DNA of 64,000 nt, from the NCBI GenBank assembly GCA_001769125.1, contig MEOG01000005.1:1-64000 (forward strand), written 5' to 3'. Numbering within the stretch: position 1 is the first letter of the stretch; each line of letters begins with the position of its first letter. The notes under the pieces are model-generated. The model had not been told where the DNA came from. It searched no databases and saw nothing but the letters and a program-made list of their open reading frames with translations. The position numbers and the translations under genes were made by a program. Shown here piece by piece: positions 43,539 to 52,864 of the stretch. The stretch comes from Bacteroidetes bacterium GWF2_35_48. Its GTDB lineage: Bacteria; Bacteroidota; Bacteroidia; Bacteroidales; GWF2-35-48.

Positions 43539-45137
43539 TTATTCATTTTTAATGAATAACTTTCCTTGCATTTGTTTTTCAGATGAGCGTACTTCAATAA
43601 TATAATGCCCAGTTTTTAAGCTGCTGAGTCCTTTTAAAACAAACGGCTTTTGGTAAAATACACTATGTAAAATTTCTGTTCCGTTCAAGCTTTTTATACA
43701 AACATTAACAGGAGATGCAATTTCATAAGGCCACTCAATTGTGCAGATTCCATCAACAACGGGGTTTGGAAATATATGCAAGGGAGCTTCTTTCGTAACA
43801 ATAATGGGATTGGGTTTATTTGTCCCGGTAATATCATGTTTCACAAAATATATTTCAAGCTCTCCTGTTCGTGTGTCTCCCCATGTTGCCAGCAAATTAT
43901 TTCCGACAAGTTCACAGCTCATAAAATCATTTCCATTCTCAATAAGAATACTGTCGAACTGCGCTGTTTCTGAGCTAAGACGTATTTCCTGTTCAAAACT
44001 GACGCCATTATCTTCTGAAATAGCAGCATAAAAATCATTAGACTGATAAAAGCCTATGCCGGAAGCATGCCTTCTGTCGCGCCATGTAACACAAAGTTTT
44101 CCATCATGATTATAATTGCACCAGGGCATATCCTGCAACACTCCATTGCTGGTTGAATCTTTATTTACACGTTTCAATGCGCTCCAGCTTGTACCGCCGT
44201 TAGCAGAAGTTAACACATAAATATCTTCATCGCCGGATATTTTTGCAACCAAAGCAAAAGCTAATTTGTCAGGATCTGTTGGGTGCGCTGCAAGATGATA
44301 GCCGCTTTTCAAGTTTGTGTCATTTCCTGCTACAACCTGCTGCAACATTACTGTGTAATTAAACGATACTCCTCCATTTTGAGATGATGCAAGTAAATAA
44401 CGTGGATATACACTTTGGGATTGCAGATAACTCGGATACACAATACATAACTTCCCGGATGCCGTTACAGCAGGCGAAGCCATAGGTTGCGCGATTACAT
44501 TCCCAACCAGAAAATCAGTTGTATCTACAAATCGAAAATCGCCCCAACTTGCACCGCCATCAAGCGAACTTTTAAAATAGGGTCTGTTAGGCGGATATAT
44601 CCAGGGCGCAGGTTTACTTGTCAAATATAAATTTCCTGCTGTAGAAGATGATGAATTATCTATCACAAGCCACGGTCTGTCTATGGGTAGCTTGGATGCA
44701 TCTTCTGTATGTGCAAATGAAAGAACAGGGCTTTCCCAGGAAACCCCTTCGTTAGTTGATTTAGCAACATATATGCCTCCTGCCGCAGGAGAAATTTTCG
44801 TGAAATCAATATATCCAAGATACAAAGTACCGTTGTTTTTAAAACAGAGGGTAGGATCTGCAGAACCCCATGTTGCGCCAAAATGGGGCATAGAACAAAC
44901 ATTTCCCCAGCTTATTCCTCCATCAAAACTGCATATTGTTTTTATTGAAACACGATAACTTGCAACACCAATCCATGCTATTACCATATTATCCGGATTT
45001 TGAGGATTAACCGCGAGAAAAGGCTCCCCATCAAAATAATCGCTGGTTGAAATGTTAGTGTTGGGTTGGGATTGCAGTCCCTGTAAGAAAGCCAAAATAA
45101 AAATCGCAAAAACAATAAATTTCATAGTTGAGTTCAA
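43539..45137 (-). CDS. Secreted Asp-box (sialidase-like) propeller protein with T9SS tail
   Basis: A 532-residue exported protein. A signal peptide (to about residue 23) is followed by at least six Asp-box motifs of the S-x-D-x-G-x-x-W type, for example CSFDGGISWG, SLDGGASWGD, SANGGTSWS and SEDNGVSFE, which mark a sialidase-like beta propeller. The Arg triad of true sialidases cannot be confirmed, so it may bind rather than cleave glycans. A T9SS type A tail closes it (PLHIFPNPVVDGICTIEW to the end). Confidence 0.85.
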   Translation of the reverse strand: MNSTMKFIVFAIFILAFLQGLQSQPNTNISTSDYFDGEPFLAVNPQNPDNMVIAWIGVASYRVSIKTICSFDGGISWGNVCSMPHFGATWGSADPTLCFKNNGTLYLGYIDFTKISPAAGGIYVAKSTNEGVSWESPVLSFAHTEDASKLPIDRPWLVIDNSSSSTAGNLYLTSKPAPWIYPPNRPYFKSSLDGGASWGDFRFVDTTDFLVGNVIAQPMASPAVTASGKLCIVYPSYLQSQSVYPRYLLASSQNGGVSFNYTVMLQQVVAGNDTNLKSGYHLAAHPTDPDKLAFALVAKISGDEDIYVLTSANGGTSWSALKRVNKDSTSNGVLQDMPWCNYNHDGKLCVTWRDRRHASGIGFYQSNDFYAAISEDNGVSFEQEIRLSSETAQFDSILIENGNDFMSCELVGNNLLATWGDTRTGELEIYFVKHDITGTNKPNPIIVTKEAPLHIFPNPVVDGICTIEWPYEIASPVNVCIKSLNGTEILHSVFYQKPFVLKGLSSLKTGHYIIEVRSSEKQMQGKLFIKNE

Positions 45138-45171
45138 TTTATGGTATATGTCAATACTGTCCTAAATAATT

Positions 45172-45179
45172 CAAATATA
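45172..45179 (-). promoter_or_regulatory. Minus-7 box of the Asp-box gene
   Basis: Read on the minus strand, TATATTTG matches the consensus, 35 bp before the ATG. No TTG is at 18 bp. Confidence 0.45.
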
Positions 45180-45533
45180 AAATTTTTTCTTCAAAACAGG
45201 AGTATTGCGTAGAATAAAAATAAAATTACAAAAATTATGGAATTATCATTCTGTCTATTTTTGTATCATCCCAATGTTTGCATTTGTTCCAATAAAGCAT
45301 TTAATGTGATGAAAATGTATAATTTCTTTGAAAAATATATCTATTGACCACCTGCTTTTCTAGATCACAAATTGTTTGGAACTTCATTTTTTATTTTTTG
45401 ATTTTTCATGCAAAGGTGTCAGCATTAAATGTAATTATGTATCGTATTGCAAATTCACGTTCTTTCCGGTTTCTTTTTTATTCAGACAACTTTAATCGTT
45501 GCTTATGTGTCTTAAAATTATTTGCTTGCTTTA
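45180..45533. other. AT-rich divergent intergenic region
   Basis: Between the divergent Asp-box and adhesin genes. Apart from the promoter boxes at its two ends I see no gene, long repeat or hairpin. Confidence 0.4.
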
Positions 45534-45562
45534 TTGAACAAAAATATATATATTTACCTTTG
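45534..45562 (+). promoter_or_regulatory. Promoter of the choice-of-anchor-L adhesin gene
   Basis: TTG at 45534-45536, an 18-bp spacer and TACCTTTG at 45555-45562, an exact match to the Bacteroidota promoter pattern, 22 bp before the ATG. Confidence 0.72.
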
Positions 45563-45583
45563 TAAAACTACACAATTTTTGTT

Positions 45584-48500
45584 ATGAAATATTACAGATA
45601 TACATTATCGTTTCTTATTCTTCTGTTTTCAGGAGGGAACTTATTTGGTCAGTTGAACGTAGTGAACACAAGCATGACCCCTGCCCAGATTGTACAGAAT
45701 GTGCTCGTTGGTGGAGGAATTGTTGTAACCAATGTTCAATTTCAGGGACAACTACCGCAGCAGATAGGCGTCTTCACAACCGGAGTAACCCCGACCAATC
45801 TCGGAATGACTAGCGGTATTGTTATCTCATCCGGTGATGTGATGGAAGCACCGGGGCCCAACAGCAGTTCAAGTATTACTGCAAATACTTCATCAGGGTC
45901 AGATCCTGATTTGGCAGCTTTGCTCGGTTCCAGCTATACCATTAACGATGCAGCGGTTCTGCAGTTCGACTTTGTTCCTATTTCAGATACTATAAAGTTC
46001 AGATGGGTTTTTGGTTCGGATGAGTACCACGAATATGTGAATTCCAGTTTTAATGATGTTTTTGGTTTTTTCATTAGTGGTCCCGGAATCAACGGATCCT
46101 ATTCAAACAACGCAGTAAATATTGCCTTGATTCCTAATACAACCCTTCCAGTAACTATTGACAATGTAAATAACGGAACCGGCGGAACCGGACCTTGTAC
46201 AAACTGCAACTATTTTATTAACAACACAGGTGGAGGAACTATTGAATATGATGGATTCACAGTGAAACTTACTGCATGGAGAATTGTAACTCCGTGCCAG
46301 ACCTATCATATCAAAATCGCATTAGGTGATGCGGGCGACTCATCTTATGACTCTGCAGTATTTCTTGAAGCCGGTAGTTTTGGTTGCAATGGCCTTTCTT
46401 CAGATATTTCCTATTCCTCCGCAGTTGATACTACAGCAATTAGAGGATGTTCACAAGGGGTTGTAACATTCTCTCTTGTAAATCCTATATCTACTCCAAC
46501 AACTATTAACTATCAGATTGGAGGAACTGCTGTTAATGGAGTAGATTACACTACTATCGGAAATTCAGTTGTAATTCCTGCCGGGCAAACTTCTGCAAGC
46601 ATTGTGATTAATCCATTAGTAGGAACAGGAAATGCCCCAATTGAAACGGTTTATATTATTACCAATGCTATACCATGCCAAAGTGATACCATAGCGGTAT
46701 ATATCCACGATTATCAAAGCCTTAGCATGACAACAATTTCTGATACTGCTGTTTGTTCAGGAAGCAATGTTACCCTAGGTGTAACTGTTACCGGTGGCAT
46801 TACGCCCTATACTTATAATTGGAACAATGGGCAAACATCAAGTAGTATTTCAGTTACACCAGGGGCTACAACGACTTATACGGTTACCGTAAATGATGGA
46901 TGTAATTATTATAGTGATGATGCAACCATAACCGTCAATCCCGAACCTATTGCATCGTTTGATGTAACACCAACATGTGGCTCGGTATTACCTGATCAGA
47001 TAAATTGGACAACTGTAACTTATGAAGGTACATACGAACCCGGTGCAACATTTTTTTGGCATTTCGAGGGGAATCCACAGCCCGCTTCAACCTATACAAC
47101 TGTTGGTCCGCATCAGATTTTTTATTACAATATTCAAAATCCTACAGTTTATAATTTTTCTCTTTGCGTAACCAACCCGTCCGGTTGTTCTTCCTGCGAC
47201 ACACAGCAGGTTGCGGTACAAGTGCCTTCCTGTTGCGGAAAACCCCTCCCTTTTGCCGGAAACGATGATGCTTCCTGTGGATTGATACAACCGCTTCAGG
47301 CTACATTTCACTCACTTTCTACTGGTTATTGGTCGTCTGACCCTGGAAACCCGGGAAGTGCTTATTTTTCGTATTCAGATTCTGTTTCAACAAATGTAAG
47401 CGTTACTGATACCGGAATTTATAATTTTATCTGGACTGAAAGTTATCCGGATGCACCTTCCTGTATCCTCAGAGATACAGTACAATTAACTTTTAATAAA
47501 TTGCCAGAAGTATCATTTAGTGTTACACCCGTTAGCTGTTATGGCAACACAACAAATATTGAATTCACAGGTGCAGCATCAGATTATTTAAATTATTCCT
47601 GGAATTTTGACAATGCGATTGTAAATTCAGGTGCCAATCTTGGACCCTATAATGTTGAATGGAGTGTACCCGGACCTCATGTTGTTTCGTTGACTGCTGA
47701 AAATACTACCTGTTCAGCAAGCATTGAACACATTGTGAATATACCTCCTCCGCTTGGTTATACTTTAGTTGTTAAAGATAATTCCTGTAATGGCTCATGT
47801 GATGGAGAAGTTTTTATAAACGTAACAGGAGGAACACCGCCTTATACTTATTTGAATGCAGAGAATTCCCCTCTTCTGACAAATTTATGTGCAGGGTATT
47901 TTGGATTAAAAGCACTGGATGCAAATGGCTGTTTTATTTTTACAGGTGTAACAATTACCGAACCACCACAGTTGACAATGTCATCAACGGTAGCATCCCC
48001 TTTATGCAATGAACTTACAACAGGCGCAATTAATTTGAATGTTTTTGGAGGCACACCTGAATATTCATTTTTATGGTCTGATAATTCCTATGAACAAAAC
48101 AGGGCAAATCTTTCGGCTGGTCTGTATTTTGTAACTGTAAAAGATTATAATGAATGCTTCTTGATTGATACAATTGAGGTAGTGGAACCCGATGCTCTAA
48201 ATGCAAACATTATAACTACAAACACTCACTGCATGCAAAACAATGGAACCGCATCTGTAAATTTATCAGGAGGTGTTAGCCCTTATAATTTGCTATGGAG
48301 CGATCCGGATCATCAAACCAGTTTTGAAATAGACAGTTTGTCTGCAGGGATTTATTTTGTTACAGTAACTGATTTTAATAATTGCATGCTAATAGTCCAT
48401 GCTTCTGTAAACGATATTGAAGGTCCTGTAGTTACAGCAGAAGGGACAAATATAAATACATGCCATGGTGATAGCACTGGAACTTTGTCTTCAACCGTAT

Positions 48501-49582
48501 CTGGCGGAACGCCTCCATACTTATATTCATGGACGAACGGAGGGCTTGGCAATTTGGTAAGCAATGTCCCTGCTGGCAATTATTCAGTTGCTGTTACGGA
48601 TAGTGCCGGATGCATTGGAACGGGAAGCGTTCAAATTTTAGAGCCTGTTGAGCTAATGATTGATTATTCAACATCGGATATAACTTGTAATGGTGCAGGT
48701 GACGGTTTCGTTTCCATTTCTGTAAGCGGAGGCATTCCTCCATTTTTATTGAATTTTAAAAATATTTTATACAATGTTCCTGTAATAATTACCGGACTTT
48801 CCCCAGATGCTTATACTCTGACAATTTCTGATTCATCAAATTGCACGAAATCTGTTTCAGTGATTATTAATGAACCCGATTCTATAAATGCAATACACAA
48901 TGTAACCCAAGTGTCATGCTTTGGTGGTAGTAATGGAAGTATTTATATCGAAACCCCGAATGGAGGAACTGCACCTTATTCTTTTTTCTGGTCAACAGGA
49001 CAAACTTCAAATTTCATTAATGGTCTAACTACAGGAACGTATATACTTACAATAACTGATCATAATAGCTGCCAGTATGAGCAAATGTTTTTTGTGGATC
49101 AGAATGCACCGGTTGTTTTGACCTCTGTTCTGACGAATGCAACTTCTGCAACCAGCAATGATGGAGAAATTAATCTTACGGCAGATGGTGGCTTCCCCCC
49201 TTACACCTTTTTGTGGAGTACCAGCGATGGCTCAGAGGATCTGGTAAATTTATTCTCGGGAGATTATCAGGTAACTGTAACAGATGCATTCGGTTGTTTT
49301 CTGGTTGATTCATTTATTGTAGATTTTTCCAATAAAACACATATACAGTCAAACAACTCCGAAATAAAAATTTATCCAAACCCCACAGATGGGAAGTTTC
49401 ATATTCAGTGCGACATCGGTACTGTAATTGATATTTATGATATTTCCGGAAGAAAAATTCATACCGAATTGGTTACAGGCAAAATTACCCAGTTAGATAT
49501 TGGAGGGTTTGCCTTTGGATGTTATTTTATTCAATTACGTAATAAGGAATTTTCATACAACGCAAAAATATTCCGGAGGTAG
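45584..49582 (+). CDS. Large secreted adhesin: choice-of-anchor L domain, SprB repeats, T9SS tail
   Basis: A 1332-residue cell-surface protein. Signal peptide to about residue 22; choice-of-anchor L domain to about 265 (LQFDFVPISDTIKFRWVFGSDE and NDVFGFFISGPG are hallmark stretches); a Calx-beta-like region about 285-375 (NGVDYTTIGNSVVIPAGQTS); PKD-like parts about 380-720; then about seven SprB-type repeats, each opening near a Cys and holding GGTPPY or a variant (GGVSPY, GGIPPF, GGFPPY); and a T9SS type A tail (EIKIYPNPTDGKFHI). SprB is the gliding adhesin of Flavobacterium, so a role in surface contact is likely. Gliding itself is not shown. Confidence 0.92.
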   Translation: MKYYRYTLSFLILLFSGGNLFGQLNVVNTSMTPAQIVQNVLVGGGIVVTNVQFQGQLPQQIGVFTTGVTPTNLGMTSGIVISSGDVMEAPGPNSSSSITANTSSGSDPDLAALLGSSYTINDAAVLQFDFVPISDTIKFRWVFGSDEYHEYVNSSFNDVFGFFISGPGINGSYSNNAVNIALIPNTTLPVTIDNVNNGTGGTGPCTNCNYFINNTGGGTIEYDGFTVKLTAWRIVTPCQTYHIKIALGDAGDSSYDSAVFLEAGSFGCNGLSSDISYSSAVDTTAIRGCSQGVVTFSLVNPISTPTTINYQIGGTAVNGVDYTTIGNSVVIPAGQTSASIVINPLVGTGNAPIETVYIITNAIPCQSDTIAVYIHDYQSLSMTTISDTAVCSGSNVTLGVTVTGGITPYTYNWNNGQTSSSISVTPGATTTYTVTVNDGCNYYSDDATITVNPEPIASFDVTPTCGSVLPDQINWTTVTYEGTYEPGATFFWHFEGNPQPASTYTTVGPHQIFYYNIQNPTVYNFSLCVTNPSGCSSCDTQQVAVQVPSCCGKPLPFAGNDDASCGLIQPLQATFHSLSTGYWSSDPGNPGSAYFSYSDSVSTNVSVTDTGIYNFIWTESYPDAPSCILRDTVQLTFNKLPEVSFSVTPVSCYGNTTNIEFTGAASDYLNYSWNFDNAIVNSGANLGPYNVEWSVPGPHVVSLTAENTTCSASIEHIVNIPPPLGYTLVVKDNSCNGSCDGEVFINVTGGTPPYTYLNAENSPLLTNLCAGYFGLKALDANGCFIFTGVTITEPPQLTMSSTVASPLCNELTTGAINLNVFGGTPEYSFLWSDNSYEQNRANLSAGLYFVTVKDYNECFLIDTIEVVEPDALNANIITTNTHCMQNNGTASVNLSGGVSPYNLLWSDPDHQTSFEIDSLSAGIYFVTVTDFNNCMLIVHASVNDIEGPVVTAEGTNINTCHGDSTGTLSSTVSGGTPPYLYSWTNGGLGNLVSNVPAGNYSVAVTDSAGCIGTGSVQILEPVELMIDYSTSDITCNGAGDGFVSISVSGGIPPFLLNFKNILYNVPVIITGLSPDAYTLTISDSSNCTKSVSVIINEPDSINAIHNVTQVSCFGGSNGSIYIETPNGGTAPYSFFWSTGQTSNFINGLTTGTYILTITDHNSCQYEQMFFVDQNAPVVLTSVLTNATSATSNDGEINLTADGGFPPYTFLWSTSDGSEDLVNLFSGDYQVTVTDAFGCFLVDSFIVDFSNKTHIQSNNSEIKIYPNPTDGKFHIQCDIGTVIDIYDISGRKIHTELVTGKITQLDIGGFAFGCYFIQLRNKEFSYNAKIFRR

Positions 49583-49643
49583 TATTTTAATATAAAATAA
49601 GCCGGTTTTTTTGCAGGTATATAAAAACCCTCAGCCTGTAACG

Positions 49644-50207
49644 TTATTTCCTTACAATCATAATTTCCCCTTTTGCACTGAGTTTAATAATTTGTGAAGC
49701 CTCACGTTTTGTTCTGTCATCCTGCCTCCATTTCACAACATAATCGGCTCCTGCAATTATTTCTTTACTGATTTCTGAAAAAATAAAAGGTGCATTTCCC
49801 CCGCTTATATTGGCAGATGTTGATACAATAGGCCTTCTGAATTTTCTTAAAATTGATTGACAAAAAATATCATTGGGGATTCGGAATGCAATGGATTTGT
49901 CTTCTGCTATTAAATTATCAGGAAGAAAAATTGCATCCTGAAAAATAATTGTCATGGGTTTATCATTAACCTCAATAAGCTGCGTTGCAATATCAGGAAC
50001 CGTTTCAACATATTGCTCAATCATTTTTAAACTGTCGGCAAAAAGTATCATGCTTTTGCTTTCTTCTCTTTTTTTCAGGAGATAAATTTTTTTCACAGCT
50101 TCAGCATTTGTCGCATCACAACCTAAGCCCCAAACGGTATCTGTAGGGTATAAAATTACCCCGCCTTTTTTTAAAACTTCTACTGCATTATTTATATCTT
50201 CTACCAT
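49644..50207 (-). CDS. tsaC: L-threonylcarbamoyladenylate synthase (TsaC/Sua5/YrdC family)
   Basis: A 187-residue enzyme that makes threonylcarbamoyl-AMP for the t6A37 modification of tRNAs. The core motifs are ILYPTDTVWGLGCDA, KKREESKSMILF and SIAFRIPNDIFC, and the Sua5 C-domain is absent, so it is the short TsaC form. It is the last gene of a four-gene minus-strand operon, 2 bp after the glycosyltransferase gene. Confidence 0.93.
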   Translation of the reverse strand: MVEDINNAVEVLKKGGVILYPTDTVWGLGCDATNAEAVKKIYLLKKREESKSMILFADSLKMIEQYVETVPDIATQLIEVNDKPMTIIFQDAIFLPDNLIAEDKSIAFRIPNDIFCQSILRKFRRPIVSTSANISGGNAPFIFSEISKEIIAGADYVVKWRQDDRTKREASQIIKLSAKGEIMIVRK

Positions 50208-50209
50208 AT

Positions 50210-51328
50210 TTATTGCAGGTTATTATAAACAGACATTAAATTATTTGCAATTACATCTTCATTAAAATTGTTAGCATGTTCAAGTCCTGTTTTAATCATT
50301 TTTTGCTTCAAAATAGGGTCGGAAGCAACATTTTTTATAGCACTTAAAATCTCTTCAATATTTTCAGGGTCAATATAAATAGAATTTTTTCCACCAGCCT
50401 CACTAAAACAGCCTCCCCGTGATGTTATAACCGGAATCCCGGAATACATTGCTTCAATGATAGGAATACCAAATCCCTCAAAAGTAGAAGGATATACAAA
50501 CATCTCCGCCATTTGATAAAAAACAGGAAGTTCTTCTATAGAAACATTGTGATATAAAAAGACTCTTTTTTCAAGTTTATTTATTGATATGTATTCTTTT
50601 ATTTTATTAATATAAGCAGTAGGTTTTCCAATCGCAACAATGGGGATATTTATACAACCGATATGAACTGCCTTAATCAGATTTAATAGATTTTTGCGCT
50701 GTTCTATTGTGCCAACATAAAGAATATATTGTGCAGGTAGTTTATATTTATTTAAAATATTCTCTTTTTCAAAATTATCAACTTTCTTTTTAAAAATTAA
50801 ATTACAACCCTGATAAACCACCTCTATTTTAGACTCATTAATATTTAAAAAGTTAACAATGTCTGCTTTTGTCTGATTACTCACGGCAATAATCTTATCG
50901 GCAGCAAAGCAACTATATTGGAATTTTTTTTTATATATTTCTCTGTCAATTTTTTTGTAAAGGTTAGGATATCGCAAAAATATGAGGTCATGTATAGTAA
51001 CTACAGATTTAATTTTCGACTTATTAATTTTCGAGGGCAATTCATTACTCAACCCATGATAAATGTTTATATTATCTTTTTCTAATTGCTGTGTTAATAA
51101 AAAACTTCTCCAGTATGATTTAAAAGAATTACCTATTAACGAATCAGGTTTTTTAAATATAACATTTGGGCTGTCAATAAAATTTATTTTATTTTTTAAA
51201 GATGGAGAATAAAGGAAATAAGTATTTTCATTATAATATTTTGAGAGGAGTTTAATGGTATTTCGGCTGTAATTGCCAAGTCCGCTTGTATTAAAAAATG
51301 CGCGTTTTGCATCAAATCCAATTATCAT
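50210..51328 (-). CDS. Glycosyltransferase family 4 (mannosyltransferase-like)
   Basis: A 372-residue GT-B glycosyltransferase. KSVVTIHDLIFLRYPNLY and SCFAADKIIAVSNQTKADIV lie in the acceptor half, ILYVGTIEQRKNLLNLIKA and the donor-site stretch FVYPSTFEGFGIPIIEAM (EX7E motif) in the donor half. It lies between dapD and tsaC, away from the polysaccharide locus, so it may make a lipopolysaccharide core or a separate glycan. The sugar is unknown. Confidence 0.92.
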   Translation of the reverse strand: MIIGFDAKRAFFNTSGLGNYSRNTIKLLSKYYNENTYFLYSPSLKNKINFIDSPNVIFKKPDSLIGNSFKSYWRSFLLTQQLEKDNINIYHGLSNELPSKINKSKIKSVVTIHDLIFLRYPNLYKKIDREIYKKKFQYSCFAADKIIAVSNQTKADIVNFLNINESKIEVVYQGCNLIFKKKVDNFEKENILNKYKLPAQYILYVGTIEQRKNLLNLIKAVHIGCINIPIVAIGKPTAYINKIKEYISINKLEKRVFLYHNVSIEELPVFYQMAEMFVYPSTFEGFGIPIIEAMYSGIPVITSRGGCFSEAGGKNSIYIDPENIEEILSAIKNVASDPILKQKMIKTGLEHANNFNEDVIANNLMSVYNNLQ

Positions 51329-51382
51329 TTCAAAAATATTTGAAAATTTGCATTAATAGGTTGCATCGTTTTGAGGAATAAA

Positions 51383-52204
51383 TTATACAGAAACATTAAA
51401 CTCCCTCAATGCATCATTCAGAGAGGTTTTCAGGTTTGTAGATTCTTTACGTTTTCCGATAATCAGCGCGCATGAAACATTAAAAGTTCCGGCAGGAAAA
51501 TTTTTAGCGTATGATCCTGGAATTACGACAGAGCGCTCTGGAATAAAGCCTTTTGATTCTTTAGGTTCCGTGCCGGTAACATCAATAATTTTTGTAGATT
51601 GAGTAAGTACAACATTTGCTCCCAGAACAGCTTCTGCTCCTACTCTTACGCCTTCAACGACAATACTTCGCGAACCAATAAAGCAACCATCTTCAATAAT
51701 TACAGGAGCAGCCTGAACAGGCTCTAATACTCCTCCTATTCCCACTCCACCACTCAGATGCACATTCTTACCTATTTGTGCGCAGGAACCTACTGTTGCC
51801 CATGTGTCAACCATAGTACCCTCGTCTACATAAGCGCCGATATTAACATAAGATGGCATCATGATTACTCCTTTTGCAAGAAAAGAGCCATAACGGGCAA
51901 TAGCATGCGGAACTACGCGAACGCCAAGTTTATCGTATTCTTTTTTAAGCTTAATTTTATCATGAAACTCAAAAGGTCCAACCTCAATTTTCTCCATTTT
52001 CTGAATCGGGAAATAAAGAATCACAGCCTTTTTTATCCATTCATTTACAACCCATACCCCTTGATTTTTCTCTGCTACACGAATCTTGCCTTTGTCCAGC
52101 AATTCAACAACATTTGCAATAATATCTTTTATTTCCTCGTCCTGAAGAAGGGAGCGTTCTTCCCAAACCTGCTCTATTATTGCTTTTATCTCGGGTAAGG
52201 TCAT
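51383..52204 (-). CDS. dapD: 2,3,4,5-Tetrahydropyridine-2,6-dicarboxylate N-succinyltransferase
   Basis: A 273-residue enzyme of the succinylase branch of lysine/diaminopimelate synthesis, which transfers succinyl from succinyl-CoA to tetrahydrodipicolinate. The N-terminal helical domain (IIEQVWEERSLL) and left-handed beta-helix hexapeptide repeats (VNIGAYVDEGTMVDTWATVG, CAQIGKNVHLSGGVGIGG) match DapD. Length is typical. It follows a small coiled-coil gene by 18 bp. Confidence 0.96.
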   Translation of the reverse strand: MTLPEIKAIIEQVWEERSLLQDEEIKDIIANVVELLDKGKIRVAEKNQGVWVVNEWIKKAVILYFPIQKMEKIEVGPFEFHDKIKLKKEYDKLGVRVVPHAIARYGSFLAKGVIMMPSYVNIGAYVDEGTMVDTWATVGSCAQIGKNVHLSGGVGIGGVLEPVQAAPVIIEDGCFIGSRSIVVEGVRVGAEAVLGANVVLTQSTKIIDVTGTEPKESKGFIPERSVVIPGSYAKNFPAGTFNVSCALIIGKRKESTNLKTSLNDALREFNVSV

Positions 52205-52222
52205 AATTGTTTTATTGTAAAA

Positions 52223-52696
52223 CTATTCATTAACAGAATTTGATACTACCTGATTGTTCAGCTTAGCAGAAAGTTCAGCGCGTTTATCAAGCAATCTGTC
52301 TATCTCGGAAGAATCAAGATTCGGTGTTAGCAACCAGTCGTCTATCTTTTTAATTTCAGCTTTAAAATCAGGAGTATTTGTTGTAGAGGTTTCAACTTCT
52401 TTTATTATATGTTCTTCTTTTGTTTCTGTTGGTAAATACATATCGCCATATTCGGTTTTTAACTGATCCATCAGCACGTGCATAAGCTTTTGAATAGGCG
52501 CACCCATAGCATTAAGCATTTCTGGAGGAACCGTACTTTTAATATTTTCATAATTGGCTATCATCATGTCTATATTCTGCAAAAAAGCCTTATCAATACT
52601 GCTGTCCTGCTTTTGCTGAAGGGTATCGCGTATTTGTCTGAAGTAAACAATTAATTTACCAAGATCGTCGCTGAAAGAAAAATTATTTGTACTCAT
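52223..52696 (-). CDS. Hypothetical helical protein upstream of dapD
   Basis: A 157-residue, mainly alpha-helical protein without signal peptide or membrane segment. It opens NNFSFSDDLGKLIVYFRQIRDTLQQKQ, has a middle MMIANYENIKSTVPPEMLNAMG, and ends with a short helical hairpin (DSSEIDRLLDKRAELSAKLN). I do not recognise the family. It is the first gene of the operon with dapD, the glycosyltransferase and tsaC, 18 bp before dapD. Confidence 0.75.
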   Translation of the reverse strand: MSTNNFSFSDDLGKLIVYFRQIRDTLQQKQDSSIDKAFLQNIDMMIANYENIKSTVPPEMLNAMGAPIQKLMHVLMDQLKTEYGDMYLPTETKEEHIIKEVETSTTNTPDFKAEIKKIDDWLLTPNLDSSEIDRLLDKRAELSAKLNNQVVSNSVNE

Positions 52697-52716
52697 ATTC
52701 GTTAATTTTCAATGAA

Positions 52717-52724
52717 CAAAGATA
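52717..52724 (-). promoter_or_regulatory. Minus-7 box of the dapD-tsaC operon
   Basis: On the minus strand TATCTTTG matches TAnnTTTG, 20 bp before the first ATG of the operon. No TTG is at 18 bp. Confidence 0.45.
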
Positions 52725-52810
52725 TATAATGTTTAAAAAAACTATCTAAAAAAACGAAAAATTCTGCGAAATATGATAAATATTGCATCTTTTTCTACTT
52801 TACTTCAAAA

Positions 52811-52840
52811 GAAAACCCTGATTAAACAATCAGGGTTTTC
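52811..52840 (-). terminator. Terminator of the S8 peptidase gene
   Basis: A perfect 13-bp stem, GAAAACCCTGATT (52811-52823) with AATCAGGGTTTTC (52828-52840), around AAAC, 25 bp beyond the minus-strand gene. A and T runs flank it, so it can act in both directions. Confidence 0.85.
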
Positions 52841-52864
52841 TTTTTATAAAATTATTTTGCAAAA

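Noticed and set aside
43539-45137. A true sialidase
   Set aside because: Asp boxes are clear but I could not find the full Arg triad and nucleophile pattern, so only a propeller call is made.
45344-45565. A 73-codon ORF before the adhesin gene
   Set aside because: It overlaps the clear promoter of the adhesin gene and has no recognisable features.
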